Counted from the stretch's first letter, positions 44,370 through 53,706 are shown. The stretch: 64,000 nt of DNA from Cobetia amphilecti (GCF_030010415.1 NZ_JASCSA010000006.1); one strand, 5' to 3'. Notes: a model not told the origin generated them from the sequence alone. Numbers and translations: made by a program.

Positions 44370-46097
44370 TCAGGGGCAGGGATGGATCGACGGCTTGCGC
44401 TTGAGCCACCCGACCAGCTCCGGCAGGCGCTTGGGCCGCGCATAGCGGAAACCCTGCACCAGATGGCAGTCCATCTCGACCAGCAGGCGCTCCTGCTCTG
44501 CGGTCTCGACACCCTCCGCCAGCACCTCCATGCCCAGGCTGTCGGCCAGCGAGATCGCGTGGGAGACGATGGCGCGGTCGCGGGCATCATGGTCAAGGCT
44601 ACCGACGAAGCGCTGATCGACCTTGAGGCGGCAAGCACGCAGGTCGCGCACGTAGAGCAGTGACGCGAAGCCGGTGCCGAAATCATCGATCGCCAGGCGC
44701 ACGCCGCGTTCGATCAGGCCGGTCAGTCGCTCCACGACGCGATCGAGATCCGGCACGCGTGAGGATTCGGTGATCTCAAGCTCCAGGCGTTCCGGCGCGA
44801 AGTCATGGCGCGCCAGAGCCTCCGAGACGCGCTCTGGGAAGCCGGGGTCACGAAACTCCTGAGCCGAGACATTGATCGCCACCGACAATGGCTTGCCGTT
44901 CGGCGTCACCAGATCACGCGTCGCCGAGAGGGCCGTGTCCATCACCCGCGCGCCGACGGTGCCGATCAAGCCGTACTGCTCCGCCAGCGGGATGAAGCGA
45001 CCCGGCCCGATGGTGCCGAGCTCGGGGTGGTCCCAGCGCACCAGCACCTCGACGCCGACGGCCTCGCCACTGGCGAGGTCGAACTGGGGCTGGAAGGCGA
45101 GATCCAGCTCTTCGAGATGCTCGCGCAGGTCACTGGTCAGGCGATAGTCGTTGAGGTGCTGCATGTGCGCGCCGGGCGAGAACACATGCAGGGGGCCGCA
45201 GACATCGATGTCATCGTATTCCCCGTGCAACATGGCGAGTTCGGCCAGATGCATCAGGCGATGGGCACGCCGCGCGTGCTGTGGCGCCAGACTGATGCCG
45301 ACCCGCGCCGTGACCGGCAGGGCCTTGCCATCCAGTCGCATCAGCATCACCAGCCGTTCGCACAGCTCGTTGGCACGCGCGATCAGGCTGGCCTCATCCC
45401 CGACGAAGAACAGCGCGAAGGCATTGCCCAGCGGGCGGCAGACCAGGGCGTCGCGATACTGCAGGGACATGGCTTCTGCCACCCGCTCCAGCAGCGGATC
45501 GATGCGTTCGGCACCGTGCGCCGAGTTGATGATTTCCAGATGGGTCAGCGACAGATAGATGATGCCTCCATCGATGCTGCCGTCGACGCTTTCTTCCAGC
45601 AGCAGTTCATCGATCTGGGCATTGAAGCGATCGCGCGACAGCAGGTTGATGGGCTGCAGGCGGCGCAGAGCGATCAAGACCTTGTCATCCACCCCGGCCG
45701 CACGGGCCTCCGCCAGCCCCGAGAACGGCGCCTTGAGGCGAACTCGCCGCTCGCTGACCGGCTCGAGACGCGGCCGCTCGGTGCCGAACAGCTCCTGCCA
45801 GCCACAGGTGTTGGCCACCAGACACTCGGCATCGAAGATCGCCATGCGCCACGGCAGATTGGCCTTCTGCACCAGCAGCCATTCTCCCAGCTCGCCGGTG
45901 ATGCCCATCAACCAGAAGCCGGGCTGGCCGCTGATGCCACAAGGCTCCGGCTGCTTGGGCAGCGGGGATGGCAGCTCCGGCACCCTGTCTTCCTGTCGAG
46001 CGCGCGGCGACGTCCAGGCGAGTTGGCCGAAGCGGTCATGAATCCACAACGGCTCTTCGATGGACGACAGCAATTTGATCAAGATATCGAGAGGCAC
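44370..46097 (-). CDS. Degenerate-GGDEF/EAL c-di-GMP phosphodiesterase
   Basis: 575 residues from the GTG at 46097: a PAS-like N-terminal sensor part (about 1-125), a GGDEF-like domain (about 145-310) whose signature reads GNAFA instead of GGDEF, and an EAL domain (about 320-570). The latter keeps the catalytic set as EVLVRW, NVSAQEF, ELEITES, IDDFGTGFASL, KVDQRFV and AEGVET. It probably degrades cyclic di-GMP and cannot make it. The GTG start (VPLDILIKLLSS) has GGTGGAG upstream. In-frame ATGs at 46118 and 46223 are alternatives with poorer ribosome sites. No membrane segment is seen, so it is cytoplasmic. Confidence 0.88.
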   Translation of the reverse strand: MPLDILIKLLSSIEEPLWIHDRFGQLAWTSPRARQEDRVPELPSPLPKQPEPCGISGQPGFWLMGITGELGEWLLVQKANLPWRMAIFDAECLVANTCGWQELFGTERPRLEPVSERRVRLKAPFSGLAEARAAGVDDKVLIALRRLQPINLLSRDRFNAQIDELLLEESVDGSIDGGIIYLSLTHLEIINSAHGAERIDPLLERVAEAMSLQYRDALVCRPLGNAFALFFVGDEASLIARANELCERLVMLMRLDGKALPVTARVGISLAPQHARRAHRLMHLAELAMLHGEYDDIDVCGPLHVFSPGAHMQHLNDYRLTSDLREHLEELDLAFQPQFDLASGEAVGVEVLVRWDHPELGTIGPGRFIPLAEQYGLIGTVGARVMDTALSATRDLVTPNGKPLSVAINVSAQEFRDPGFPERVSEALARHDFAPERLELEITESSRVPDLDRVVERLTGLIERGVRLAIDDFGTGFASLLYVRDLRACRLKVDQRFVGSLDHDARDRAIVSHAISLADSLGMEVLAEGVETAEQERLLVEMDCHLVQGFRYARPKRLPELVGWLKRKPSIHPCP

Positions 46098-46828
46098 GCT
46101 CACTCCACCTGCAGTCATAAGGAAAATGGCTTGATGCCCCGCAAGGGCCGCCTGTCGCCAGTGATGCTGGCCGTTGGCTGGCGCAACGCGGGTAACACCG
46201 CCGGGACATGACACGTCATTCACGCTTCCGGCTGTTCTCGCGCTTATCTGCTTACACCTGCTTTCATTGTCGCCGCTGGCTGCCGCGAGGCCCGGGCCGC
46301 ATGGCTAATGCGGCAATGTCCGGGCGCCCATGCTACTCCTCCTATGGACATCACCAGGTGCCAGACTGCTGCACTTTGACTCTTCTGATCGCCCTTTTGA
46401 GCACACACTTGAACGCCAGCGCCGCCCCGTCTCGCCTGTCACTTGACGCTGCTCCAGGCGCCATTGCGAGAGCCACTCCAAGCGCCATTCGGCAAGCCAC
46501 TCAGCCGGCTCCTCAACCCGTCATCCCGAAGTGCGTGCCATCAGGCGAAGCACTAGGTGGACAAGCGTGCAGCACGCAGACGACTCTCTCTACGCTTCGC
46601 TAATACTCCGAGTCTATGCCAGCCTGTGGTGCGGGTACCAAGGCTATTTTCTCGCCGACTCAACGCTTGGCTGCCATGGCCGCTTCAGAACCTGGCGACA
46701 GGCGGTGTATCCGCGGCCCGCACCAGTGCACGAGTGGCATCAAGGCGTGTGGAAGAGTAGGATAGGCGCCCGTTTCGCCCGGACCGGATCCCGGGCGCCG
46801 AATCCATCGGTCAAAGAAATTCTCCGTC
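46098..46828. other. Long intergenic region upstream of queC
   Basis: 731 bp between the EAL gene and queC, the longest gap in the window. It holds a 24-25-bp direct repeat (46454-46502). Open frames here lack coding character. I looked for a preQ1-riboswitch-like C-rich hairpin before queC and did not find a convincing one. Confidence 0.4.
46454..46502. repeat. 24-25-bp direct repeat, two copies
   Basis: Two adjoining copies begin CCAGGCGCCATTGCG and CCAAGCGCCATTCGG, each ending AGCCACTC. About 80% identical. Confidence 0.6.
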
Positions 46829-47572
46829 ATGACTCTCAACGTCCAGAATTCCGCTGTACCCGCTTCTGCCTCCTCTGCAGAGCGCCCCCGCGCCGTCGTC
46901 ATCTACTCCGGTGGCATGGACTCCTACACTGTCCTGCACCAGGCGCTGAAGGAAGGCTTCGAGGTACATGCCCTCTCCTTCCATTATGGCCAACGTCACT
47001 CGCGTGAGCTCGACGTCGCACGCCAGGTCTGCGAGTCGCTGGGCGTCGCCCACGAAGTCGTCGATATTCGCGCCATCCATGGCCTGATCGACAACTCCGC
47101 ACTGACCAACAGTGACCAGGCGATGCCCAAGGCCGACTACGACGAGGCCTCCATGACCTCGACCGTGGTGCCCAACCGCAACATGATCCTGCTGTCACTG
47201 GCCATCGCCAAGGCCGTCAACATCGAGGCCGAGGTCTGCTTCTATGGTGCCCACGGTGGCGATCACGTGCTCTACCCGGATTGCCGTCCGGAGTTCGTCG
47301 ACAAGATGAATGCCGTCGCCGCCATCGCCAACTTCTCCCCAGTCGAGATTCGCGCGCCCTTCCTGCACGCGAGCAAGGACGAGATTCTGGCCGCCGGCAT
47401 CGCCATGCAGCTCGATTATGCCCAGACCTGGACCTGCTACGAAGGCCGCGAACTGGCCTGCGGGGAATGCGGCAGCTGCCGTGAGCGTCTCGAGGCCTTC
47501 GCCGCCCATGGGCTGAGCGATCCGCTCGGTTACGAAACGACCGACTTGGCCAAGGGCGCAGGCACTCTCTGA
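46829..47572 (+). CDS. queC: 7-cyano-7-deazaguanine synthase
   Basis: 247 residues. It converts 7-carboxy-7-deazaguanine to preQ0 using ATP and ammonia in queuosine synthesis. It has the PP-loop ATPase motif AVVIYSGGMDSYTVLHQAL (about 22-40), TSTVVPNRNMILLSLA, GAHGGDHVLYPDCRPEF and the zinc-binding CGECGSCRER near the C terminus. The first 20 residues are extra relative to short forms. Its stop overlaps the queE start (TGATG), so the que genes form a coupled operon. Confidence 0.95.
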   Translation: MTLNVQNSAVPASASSAERPRAVVIYSGGMDSYTVLHQALKEGFEVHALSFHYGQRHSRELDVARQVCESLGVAHEVVDIRAIHGLIDNSALTNSDQAMPKADYDEASMTSTVVPNRNMILLSLAIAKAVNIEAEVCFYGAHGGDHVLYPDCRPEFVDKMNAVAAIANFSPVEIRAPFLHASKDEILAAGIAMQLDYAQTWTCYEGRELACGECGSCRERLEAFAAHGLSDPLGYETTDLAKGAGTL

Positions 47573-48264
47573 TGTATACGATAAAGGAAGCGTTCTACAC
47601 CCTGCAGGGCGAAGGTGCTCGCGCAGGGCGCGCCAGCGTGTTCTGCCGCTTTGCCGGCTGCAATCTGTGGAGTGGCCGCGAGCAGGACCGCGACACCTCG
47701 GTCTGCCGCTTCTGCGACACCGATTTCGTCGGCACCAACGGCCAGAATGGCGGCAAGTTCCGCACCGCAAACGCGCTGGCGGACTTTTTGGCCAGCCTGT
47801 GGCCGGAACACACCGGCATCGCCACGCCGTATGTGGTCTTCACCGGCGGTGAGCCGCTGTTGCAGCTCGACAGCGAGCTGGTGGACGCGATGCACGCCCG
47901 CGGCTTCGAGATCGCGGTGGAGACCAACGGCACCGTCGAGCCGCCTGTCGGCATCGACTGGCTGTGCGTCAGCCCCAAGGGCGCAAGCGAGCTGGTCCTC
48001 ACCGGCGGCGATGAGCTCAAGCTCGTCTACCCGCAGCCGGAGGCCCTGCCGGAGCGCTTCGTCAGCCTGGACTTCGCGCACTTCTATCTGCAGCCACTGG
48101 ATACCGCCGCCCTCGATGCCCTGCCCGCGCCTGCCGCAGCCCGCGAGCATTACCGCGAGGTGCTGGCGTCCGACACGCCGATGAACCAGTGCGTCAGCTA
48201 CTGCATGCGCAATCCCCAGTGGCAGCTCTCGCTGCAGACTCACAAGATCAGTGGTATCGATTGA
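47572..48264 (+). CDS. queE: 7-carboxy-7-deazaguanine synthase
   Basis: 230-residue radical SAM enzyme that contracts 6-carboxytetrahydropterin to 7-carboxy-7-deazaguanine. It starts MYTIKEAFYTLQGEGARAGR. The cluster-binding cysteines are in CNLW...VCRFCDTDF with a 14-residue gap (Cx14Cx2C), as in gammaproteobacterial QueE rather than the common Cx3Cx2C. VVFTGGEPLLQ is the SAM-contacting GGEP. It overlaps queC and queD by 1 bp each. Confidence 0.94.
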   Translation: MYTIKEAFYTLQGEGARAGRASVFCRFAGCNLWSGREQDRDTSVCRFCDTDFVGTNGQNGGKFRTANALADFLASLWPEHTGIATPYVVFTGGEPLLQLDSELVDAMHARGFEIAVETNGTVEPPVGIDWLCVSPKGASELVLTGGDELKLVYPQPEALPERFVSLDFAHFYLQPLDTAALDALPAPAAAREHYREVLASDTPMNQCVSYCMRNPQWQLSLQTHKISGID

Positions 48265-49172
48265 TGACCGCAATGACTCCCAAGACCCTGTTCGTCAGGG
48301 CCCTCACCGCGGTGGATGCCTCGGTGTGGAGCAATACCCGCGGCCTGTACGGCATCAGCCAGCATCTGGACCTGGAGCTGGACGGCGCCGTCGGCCATGA
48401 CGGCATGCTGTTCGACTTCGGCGACGTCAAGCCGTGGGCCAAGCGCATGATCGATCAGGACGCCGATCACACCCTGATCGTGCCCAGCCAGGCCGATGGC
48501 GTGAGCGTCACGGACTGCCCGGAAGGACTGTGCCTGCGCTTCACACAGCCCTACGCCATGGAAGTGCGCGGCCCGCGTCAGGCCTTCTGCCTGCTGCCGG
48601 TGACCGAGGTCACCACCGAGGTACTGGCCAATCACTTCGAGAAGCTGCTGACTCGCCGCCTGCCGCCGCGCGTCGAGGCGCTGCGTGTGCGTCTGCGAGA
48701 CGAGACCATCGACGGCGCCGCCTACACCTACAGCCATGGCCTGCGTCATCACAGCGGCAACTGCCAGCGTATCGCGCATGGGCATCGCTCGCCGCTGATC
48801 ATCGAGCGCAACGGGCTGCGGGACACGGCGCTGGAAGCCGAGTGGGCCGAGAAGCTCAACGACCGCTACCTGGCCGAGGAAGGCGATCTGATCGACCGCC
48901 CGGGGCGCGAGCTGGTATTCAGCTATGAAGCGCCGCAGGGGAGGTTCCGCATTCGTCTGCCGCGCAAGCAGGTCTGGCTGCTGCCGACACCGACCACCAT
49001 CGAGTGGATCGCCGACTGGCTGGCGCGCCAGATCGCCCTCGACAGCGGTGACAGTATCCGTGTCGAAGCCTACGAGGGCATCAACAAGGGTGCCATCGCG
49101 CGCCATACCCCGCAGACGGCGCGTGAGCCGCTCGTCCTCCCCGAGCACGAAGACACGTCCGCCACCTCATGA
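48264..49172 (+). CDS. queD: Two-domain 6-carboxytetrahydropterin synthase (QueD-like)
   Basis: 302 residues, more than twice the length of standard QueD, which makes 6-carboxytetrahydropterin from dihydroneopterin triphosphate. Both halves look like 6-pyruvoyltetrahydropterin-synthase folds with split motifs. The N-terminal half has LFDFGDVK (about 49-56), DADH (66-69) and VTEVTTEVLA, but YGIS where HGHN is expected. The C-terminal half has the zinc and catalytic residues in YSHGLRHHSGNCQRIAHGH (about 156-174) and PTTIEWIADWLA, but no DFGD. I infer one active unit from two complementary halves. The operon position between queE and ykgJ supports a queuosine role. Confidence 0.85.
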   Translation: MTAMTPKTLFVRALTAVDASVWSNTRGLYGISQHLDLELDGAVGHDGMLFDFGDVKPWAKRMIDQDADHTLIVPSQADGVSVTDCPEGLCLRFTQPYAMEVRGPRQAFCLLPVTEVTTEVLANHFEKLLTRRLPPRVEALRVRLRDETIDGAAYTYSHGLRHHSGNCQRIAHGHRSPLIIERNGLRDTALEAEWAEKLNDRYLAEEGDLIDRPGRELVFSYEAPQGRFRIRLPRKQVWLLPTPTTIEWIADWLARQIALDSGDSIRVEAYEGINKGAIARHTPQTAREPLVLPEHEDTSATS

Positions 49173-49456
49173 CGCAGACTGCCGCCCTTTCTGCAGATGC
49201 TGCCGCTCCCGGCTGTCGTGCCGGTTGCGGCGGCTGCTGCATCGCCCCCTCGATCTCGAGCCCGATTCCCGGCATGCCCAATGGCAAGCCGGCGGGGGTG
49301 CGCTGCGTGCAGCTGGATGACGACAACCTGTGCAAGCTGTTCGGCACGCCGCAGCGCCCGGCGGTGTGCGGCGACTTCGATTTCGATCACGAGCTGTGTG
49401 GCGATTCCCGCGAAGAGGCCCTGCGCCTGATCGGCGAGTGGGAGCGCCTGACGTAA
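49169..49456 (+). CDS. YkgJ-family cysteine cluster protein
   Basis: 95 residues. The N-terminal CRAGCGGCC cluster, central CVQLDDDNLCKLFG and PAVCGDFDFDHELCG give the eight-cysteine pattern of the YkgJ/UPF0153 family, probably binding zinc or an iron-sulfur cluster. Function is unknown. Its start overlaps the queD stop by 4 bp (ATGA), so it is the last gene of the que operon. Confidence 0.85.
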   Translation: MTQTAALSADAAAPGCRAGCGGCCIAPSISSPIPGMPNGKPAGVRCVQLDDDNLCKLFGTPQRPAVCGDFDFDHELCGDSREEALRLIGEWERLT

Positions 49457-49484
49457 GTAGCGCTTCCTGAGGGAGGTGCTCAGC

Positions 49485-50729
49485 TCACTCGCCGAAGAAG
49501 TTGAAGGGCCTGGCGGCGCCGTCGCTGCGACAGGCCAGCAAGGCCGCATTCAGCTGACGGGAATCCTCAAGCGGCAACGCAGCCATCATCCCTTCCTGCT
49601 CCTGCCCCTGCCCGCCCAGCGGTGCAATCAGTTCAAGCCGCGAATCCTCGCGCCAACTGGACGGCGCAAGCTCGGCACGCCCATTGGCGCGGTTATAGCT
49701 GCGCCAACCATCCTGGGTGTGAAAGATGCCCTTGATGCGCCACTCGCGCGGCAGGCCATCCAGCCACTGGGTCAGCTGATCGAGGTCGAACACCTCGCTT
49801 GCGGCGATTCGCCAGCCCAGACTGGCATGCTCAAGCCCCTCGGCCTGCTCGATCACCGGTGCGCCGGGCAATGGCATCATGTCTGAGGCGGACGGCTCAG
49901 CACTGGCCTGCGCCAGATGCGCTCTATCCCGCGCAGCGCGATGGGCGGCCGGCATGCTGATCTCGGGCTGGTCTTCACGCGCTGCGCTTACGTGATGAGC
50001 GTCACAGCCATGCCCGCCGCCCTGGCGCTGAGGCACGCGCTCTGCTGACAGCAGCCAATCGATCAGTGCGACCTCCTGACCGGCCATGCGGGCCTGCGGC
50101 GACTGGCTTTCGCCGTCGGCTCTGCCCAGCTCACCGACCCAGCGCTTGCGCGGCCACATCCCCGCCAGAAACTCATGCGCGGCCGCCAGCTGCTGCTCAG
50201 TCGCCAGATCACGCTTGCTGAGCACCACGCCGCCCGCCAGCGTCAACTGGTCCTGGAAGGTGCCGTGTTCGCGAGTGCGGGTATCGTCCAGTGCACGCGG
50301 GTCCAGCAGGGTGATGACTTCCTCAAGCGCAAGCGCCGAGGCCAGCCCTTCGCTGCGCAGCACATCGATCAGTCCCGCCGGATGGCCCAGCCCCGAAGGT
50401 TCGATGATCAGACGATCAGGTCGCGTCTGATGGATCAGACTGACCAGCCCCGCCTGCAGCACGAAGGCCAGCTGACAGCACAGACACCCGCCGGGCAGCC
50501 CCTTGACGCTGACATCCTCGCGCCCGGCAAACAGCGCCTGATCGATCCCCACCTGACCGAACTCATTGACCAGGATCGCCCAGTGCTCATCCGCAGGCTT
50601 GGCCGCGACCAATGCCTGGATGAAACTGCTCTTGCCCGTGCCCAGAAAACCGGTGATCAGATGCACCGGAATCGGAGCTGGTTCCGTCGGGGCGTCGCCG
50701 CTCCTGGCGCCGCGTGAAGCCACAGACAT
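49485..50729 (-). CDS. COG0523/CobW-type metallochaperone GTPase
   Basis: 414 residues. The G3E GTPase N terminus has PVHLITGFLGTGKSSFIQAL (Walker A), the metal-binding GGCLCCQLAFVL, IIEPSGLGHP (Walker B side) and LSKRDLAT in the NKxD position. A low-complexity linker (about 195-290) contains the His/Cys-rich GGGHGCDAHH. The CobW C-terminal domain follows (WRIKGIFHTQDGWRSYNRAN). Members deliver zinc, cobalt or other metals. Convergence with the zinc-using que genes is suggestive only, and no zinc-repressor (Zur) site was identified. Confidence 0.85.
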   Translation of the reverse strand: MSVASRGARSGDAPTEPAPIPVHLITGFLGTGKSSFIQALVAAKPADEHWAILVNEFGQVGIDQALFAGREDVSVKGLPGGCLCCQLAFVLQAGLVSLIHQTRPDRLIIEPSGLGHPAGLIDVLRSEGLASALALEEVITLLDPRALDDTRTREHGTFQDQLTLAGGVVLSKRDLATEQQLAAAHEFLAGMWPRKRWVGELGRADGESQSPQARMAGQEVALIDWLLSAERVPQRQGGGHGCDAHHVSAAREDQPEISMPAAHRAARDRAHLAQASAEPSASDMMPLPGAPVIEQAEGLEHASLGWRIAASEVFDLDQLTQWLDGLPREWRIKGIFHTQDGWRSYNRANGRAELAPSSWREDSRLELIAPLGGQGQEQEGMMAALPLEDSRQLNAALLACRSDGAARPFNFFGE

Positions 50730-50886
50730 GCTGAAATCTCCGCAAGATGAAGGGCGTGCAAAAGGTTATAGAGTAACAAAAACCGGCCGGCGACGAAGTC
50801 TCGACAAGCGAATCCGGCTTTCTGGCGTGACGCGATCTGGCGGACGGCAAGCTGCAACAAGGGGGAGACAAGGAGGGAGATACGCA

Positions 50887-50919
50887 AAACCCCTCGCCAC
50901 CAAGAGTGACGAGGGGTTT
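50887..50919 (-). terminator. yqhD terminator
   Basis: AAACCCCTCG pairs with CGAGGGGTTT around a 13-nt loop, then TTTTGCG on the minus strand; it lies 34 bp after the yqhD stop codon. Confidence 0.75.
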
Positions 50920-50953
50920 GAGGCTGACACTCGGCCCTGACTGACGCGTGCGA

Positions 50954-52105
50954 TCAGGCAGCGCGGGTCAGGATACGACGCGCCACGTCCGGCGTGATAT
51001 CGCCGTGCTCACCGATGGCGGTGAAGCCGTGACGGGTCAGGTTGTCGACCAGCTGATCGATGCTGTCGGCACTGATACCGGCTTCGCTCAACGACACCGG
51101 CGCACCCAGACGAGTGAAGAAGTCACGGGTCTTGTCGATGGCGGCGCGCGCAACGCTCTCCTCATCGCCCTCCAGCGCCCAGACACGACGACCGTATTGC
51201 GCCAGCTTGGCACGCTTGGCCTCGAACAATTCTTCCCACAGCGCCGGCATCACGATGGTCAGGGTGCGACCATGATCGACACCGTGCAGTGCGGTGATCT
51301 CGTGACCGATCATGTGGGTGGCCCAGTCCTGCGGCACGCCACGCCCGATCAGGCCGTTGAGGCCCAGATTGGCGGCCCACATGATGTTGGCGCGCACGGC
51401 CAGATCATCCGGCTGGCTCAGCACCTTGGGGCCTTCCTCGATCAGCGTCATCAGCAGCCCTTCGGAGAAACGGTCCTGCACCGGCGCATTGACCGGATAG
51501 GTCAGGTACTGCTCGCTGACGTGGATGAAGGCATCGACGACGCCATTCACGCTCTGACGCTCCGGCAGGGTCAGGGTGGTGGCCGGGTCCAGCACCGCGA
51601 AGCGCGGATAGGCCAGCTCGCTGAACATCGGCAACTTGTCGTGGGTCTCGTAGTTGGTGACCACGGCGTTGCCATTGGACTCGGAGCCCGTGGCCGGCAG
51701 TGTCAGCACCACGCCCAGCGGCAGCGCCGTCTCGGGGTGCTTGCCCTCGGCGAGAATCTCCCACGGATCACCGGCATGACAGGCGGCGAGCGCGAGGAAC
51801 TTGCTGCCATCGGCGACGCTGCCACCTCCGACCGCCAGCAGATAATCGATCTTCTCGCGCTTGATGACTTCCAGGGCTTCGAGCAGGGTGTGATAGCTCG
51901 GGTTCGGCTCGATGCCGCCGAAGCTCCACCACTGACGGCCTTCCAGTGCGGCTTCGATCTGATCCATCACGCCGTTGCGCTTGATCGACCCGCCACCGTG
52001 GGTGACCAGCACGCGGGCATCCGCCGGAATCTCGTCACGCACCTTGGCGATCTGGCCGACACCGAAGTGCACGCGGGTCGGGTTCTGATAGGTAAAGTCC
52101 TGCAT
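50954..52105 (-). CDS. yqhD: NADPH-dependent aldehyde reductase, iron-containing ADH family
   Basis: 383 residues, similar along its whole length to E. coli YqhD. It has PTRVHFGVGQIAKVRDEIP, FGGIEPNPSYHTLLEAL, the cofactor loop AVGGGSVADGSKF, LTLPATGSESN, and the metal-binding NGVVDAFIHVSEQY and HMIGHEITALHGVDH. YqhD reduces a broad set of short aldehydes, protecting against lipid-peroxidation aldehydes. GAGGAG precedes the ATG. In E. coli it is activated by YqhC; no such gene is adjacent here. Confidence 0.93.
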   Translation of the reverse strand: MQDFTYQNPTRVHFGVGQIAKVRDEIPADARVLVTHGGGSIKRNGVMDQIEAALEGRQWWSFGGIEPNPSYHTLLEALEVIKREKIDYLLAVGGGSVADGSKFLALAACHAGDPWEILAEGKHPETALPLGVVLTLPATGSESNGNAVVTNYETHDKLPMFSELAYPRFAVLDPATTLTLPERQSVNGVVDAFIHVSEQYLTYPVNAPVQDRFSEGLLMTLIEEGPKVLSQPDDLAVRANIMWAANLGLNGLIGRGVPQDWATHMIGHEITALHGVDHGRTLTIVMPALWEELFEAKRAKLAQYGRRVWALEGDEESVARAAIDKTRDFFTRLGAPVSLSEAGISADSIDQLVDNLTRHGFTAIGEHGDITPDVARRILTRAA

Positions 52106-52510
52106 GATGCTCTCCTCGCGGAGTCAGGGGCGACACGGCTACATGAGGTGACAGGGCCGTGGTCAGGCGCCACCTGACACAGAGTGATATGTGGGCAAAT
52201 GACAGATAAACGCGACGATGACGCCACCTGCCCACGAACGATGGTCTGCATTCTAGAGCATTGACCAAGACCAAAGTAGAGCGCAGGTCGCACGTCTTTG
52301 GTTCGTGAGAGTCACCAATCCTGATGACCAGTGATATTTGATGACCAGTAATGCGTGATGAACAACGCCAGGCCACCCACGCAAAAGGCCCGCCGCAGCG
52401 AGCCTTTCGTGACTGCCTGAGCAGCGCGCATACGCGCGACGTCAGGTGTTCGGGTCTTCAGTCCGGATCTTCAGCAATGCTGTCGCAGCTCTCAGCACTC
52501 AGTTCTCAGA
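52106..52510. other. yqhD upstream region
   Basis: 405 bp between yqhD and curA. It contains a spaced inverted repeat ACCAAAG-N19-CTTTGGT (52270-52302) about 165 bp before yqhD, which could be an operator, and the curA terminator near 52384. No ORF is supported. Confidence 0.45.
52384..52407 (-). terminator. curA terminator
   Basis: AAAGGC-c-CGC pairs with GCG-a-GCCTTT around CGCA; on the minus strand TTTT follows. Confidence 0.65.
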
Positions 52511-53509
52511 TCAGAGACGCACCAGCATCTTGCCCTTGTTGCCACCCGAGAACAGCTTGAGGAAGGCGTCCGGCGTCTGCTCGAGCCCTTCTTCCACCGT
52601 CTCTTCGTAGTCGATATCGCCCTTGGCGACCTGCGGCCCTACCTCTTCGAGGAAGCGGCTGTAGTTCTGCCAGTGATCGAAGACGATGAAGCCTTGCATG
52701 CGCGCGCGGCGAATCAGGATCATCGAGATATTCGAAGGGCCAGGTGCCGCCTCGGTATCGTTGTAGCTGGAGATCATGCCGCAGACAGCGATGCGTGCGC
52801 CGACATTCAGGTTGTTCAGCGCCGCCACCAGGCAATCACCGCCGACATTCTCGTAGTAGACATCGAAGCCATCCGGGCAGGCTTCCTTGAGCGCCTTCGT
52901 CAGCTGCTCGGCATCCTTGCCCTTGTAGCTGACCGCCTTGACGCCCCGCGCTTCCAGCCAATCAAGCTTCTCCTGACTGCCGGCGATGCCGACGACAGTG
53001 CCGCCCTTGGCCTTGGCCAGCTGCACGGCAAGCGAGCCGACCGCACCGGAGGCCGCGCTGACCAGCACGTTATCGCCCTCTTTCATCTCGGCGATGATGT
53101 TGAGACCGGTCCAGGCGGTCATGCCCGGCATGCCCAGCACGCCCAGGTAGGCCTGCTCCGGCACCTCGATGCTCGGCAGCGGCTCGACCTGGTCACCAGA
53201 GAGCTGCGCGATGTCACGCCAGCCGCCCATGTGACGTACCTTGTCGCCGCTCTTGAAGCGAGAATCACGTGACTCGATCACTTCACCGACGGCTGCGCCC
53301 TGCAGCGGCTCATTGAGCTCGAAGGGGTCGATATAGGTCTTCACGCCGCTCATGCGGCCACGCATGTAGGGATCGACGGACAGCCAGCTGTTGCGAATGC
53401 GCACCTCGCCTTCGCCGAGCTCGCTCAGCTCCTCTTCGCGCAACTGGAACAGATCGCGTTCCGGGGTGCCTTTCGGATAGTCGGTGATCGTGTAATAGCG
53501 TGTCTGCAT
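52511..53509 (-). CDS. curA: NADP-dependent oxidoreductase, CurA/leukotriene B4 dehydrogenase type
   Basis: 332-residue zinc-free medium-chain reductase. It opens MQTRYYTITDYPKGTPERD, has WLSVDPYMRGRMSG, GMPGMTAWTGL and the Rossmann motif VLVSAASGAVGSLAVQLAKA, then DVYYENVGGDCL. These enzymes reduce double bonds of alpha,beta-unsaturated ketones with NADPH; E. coli CurA acts on curcumin. A good AAGGAG precedes the ATG at 53509. The frame stays open for a further 460 codons upstream, but that stretch is antisense to a LysR gene and not coding. It diverges from that LysR gene. Confidence 0.92.
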   Translation of the reverse strand: MQTRYYTITDYPKGTPERDLFQLREEELSELGEGEVRIRNSWLSVDPYMRGRMSGVKTYIDPFELNEPLQGAAVGEVIESRDSRFKSGDKVRHMGGWRDIAQLSGDQVEPLPSIEVPEQAYLGVLGMPGMTAWTGLNIIAEMKEGDNVLVSAASGAVGSLAVQLAKAKGGTVVGIAGSQEKLDWLEARGVKAVSYKGKDAEQLTKALKEACPDGFDVYYENVGGDCLVAALNNLNVGARIAVCGMISSYNDTEAAPGPSNISMILIRRARMQGFIVFDHWQNYSRFLEEVGPQVAKGDIDYEETVEEGLEQTPDAFLKLFSGGNKGKMLVRL

Positions 53510-53655
53510 GCAATGCTCCTTGCGAATGATCTGGTCAAACGACATGTGATCAGAATCGTCATCAGGCCGCTGGCCCGTGGCCTCAACCCTGTGACGACTG
53601 GCCGCCGCAAACGTTGCTCGGCGACGAAGTGCTCCCAGATTACGCGCGCTCCCGA

Positions 53656-53706
53656 TATCACACCAATGATAGAAACTGAATCCCGGTATGCATGAGGCTG
53701 ATATCA
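53656..53706. promoter_or_regulatory. Candidate LysR binding sites between curA and the LysR gene
   Basis: TATCA-CACCAA-TGATA (53656-53671) is an inverted repeat with LysR-type spacing; a related TGATATCA palindrome lies at 53699-53706. They are in the divergent spacer before both genes. Confidence 0.45.

Noticed and set aside
46098..46828. preQ1 riboswitch upstream of queC
   Set aside because: No convincing small H-type pseudoknot or C-rich loop/A-rich tail motif was found by eye.
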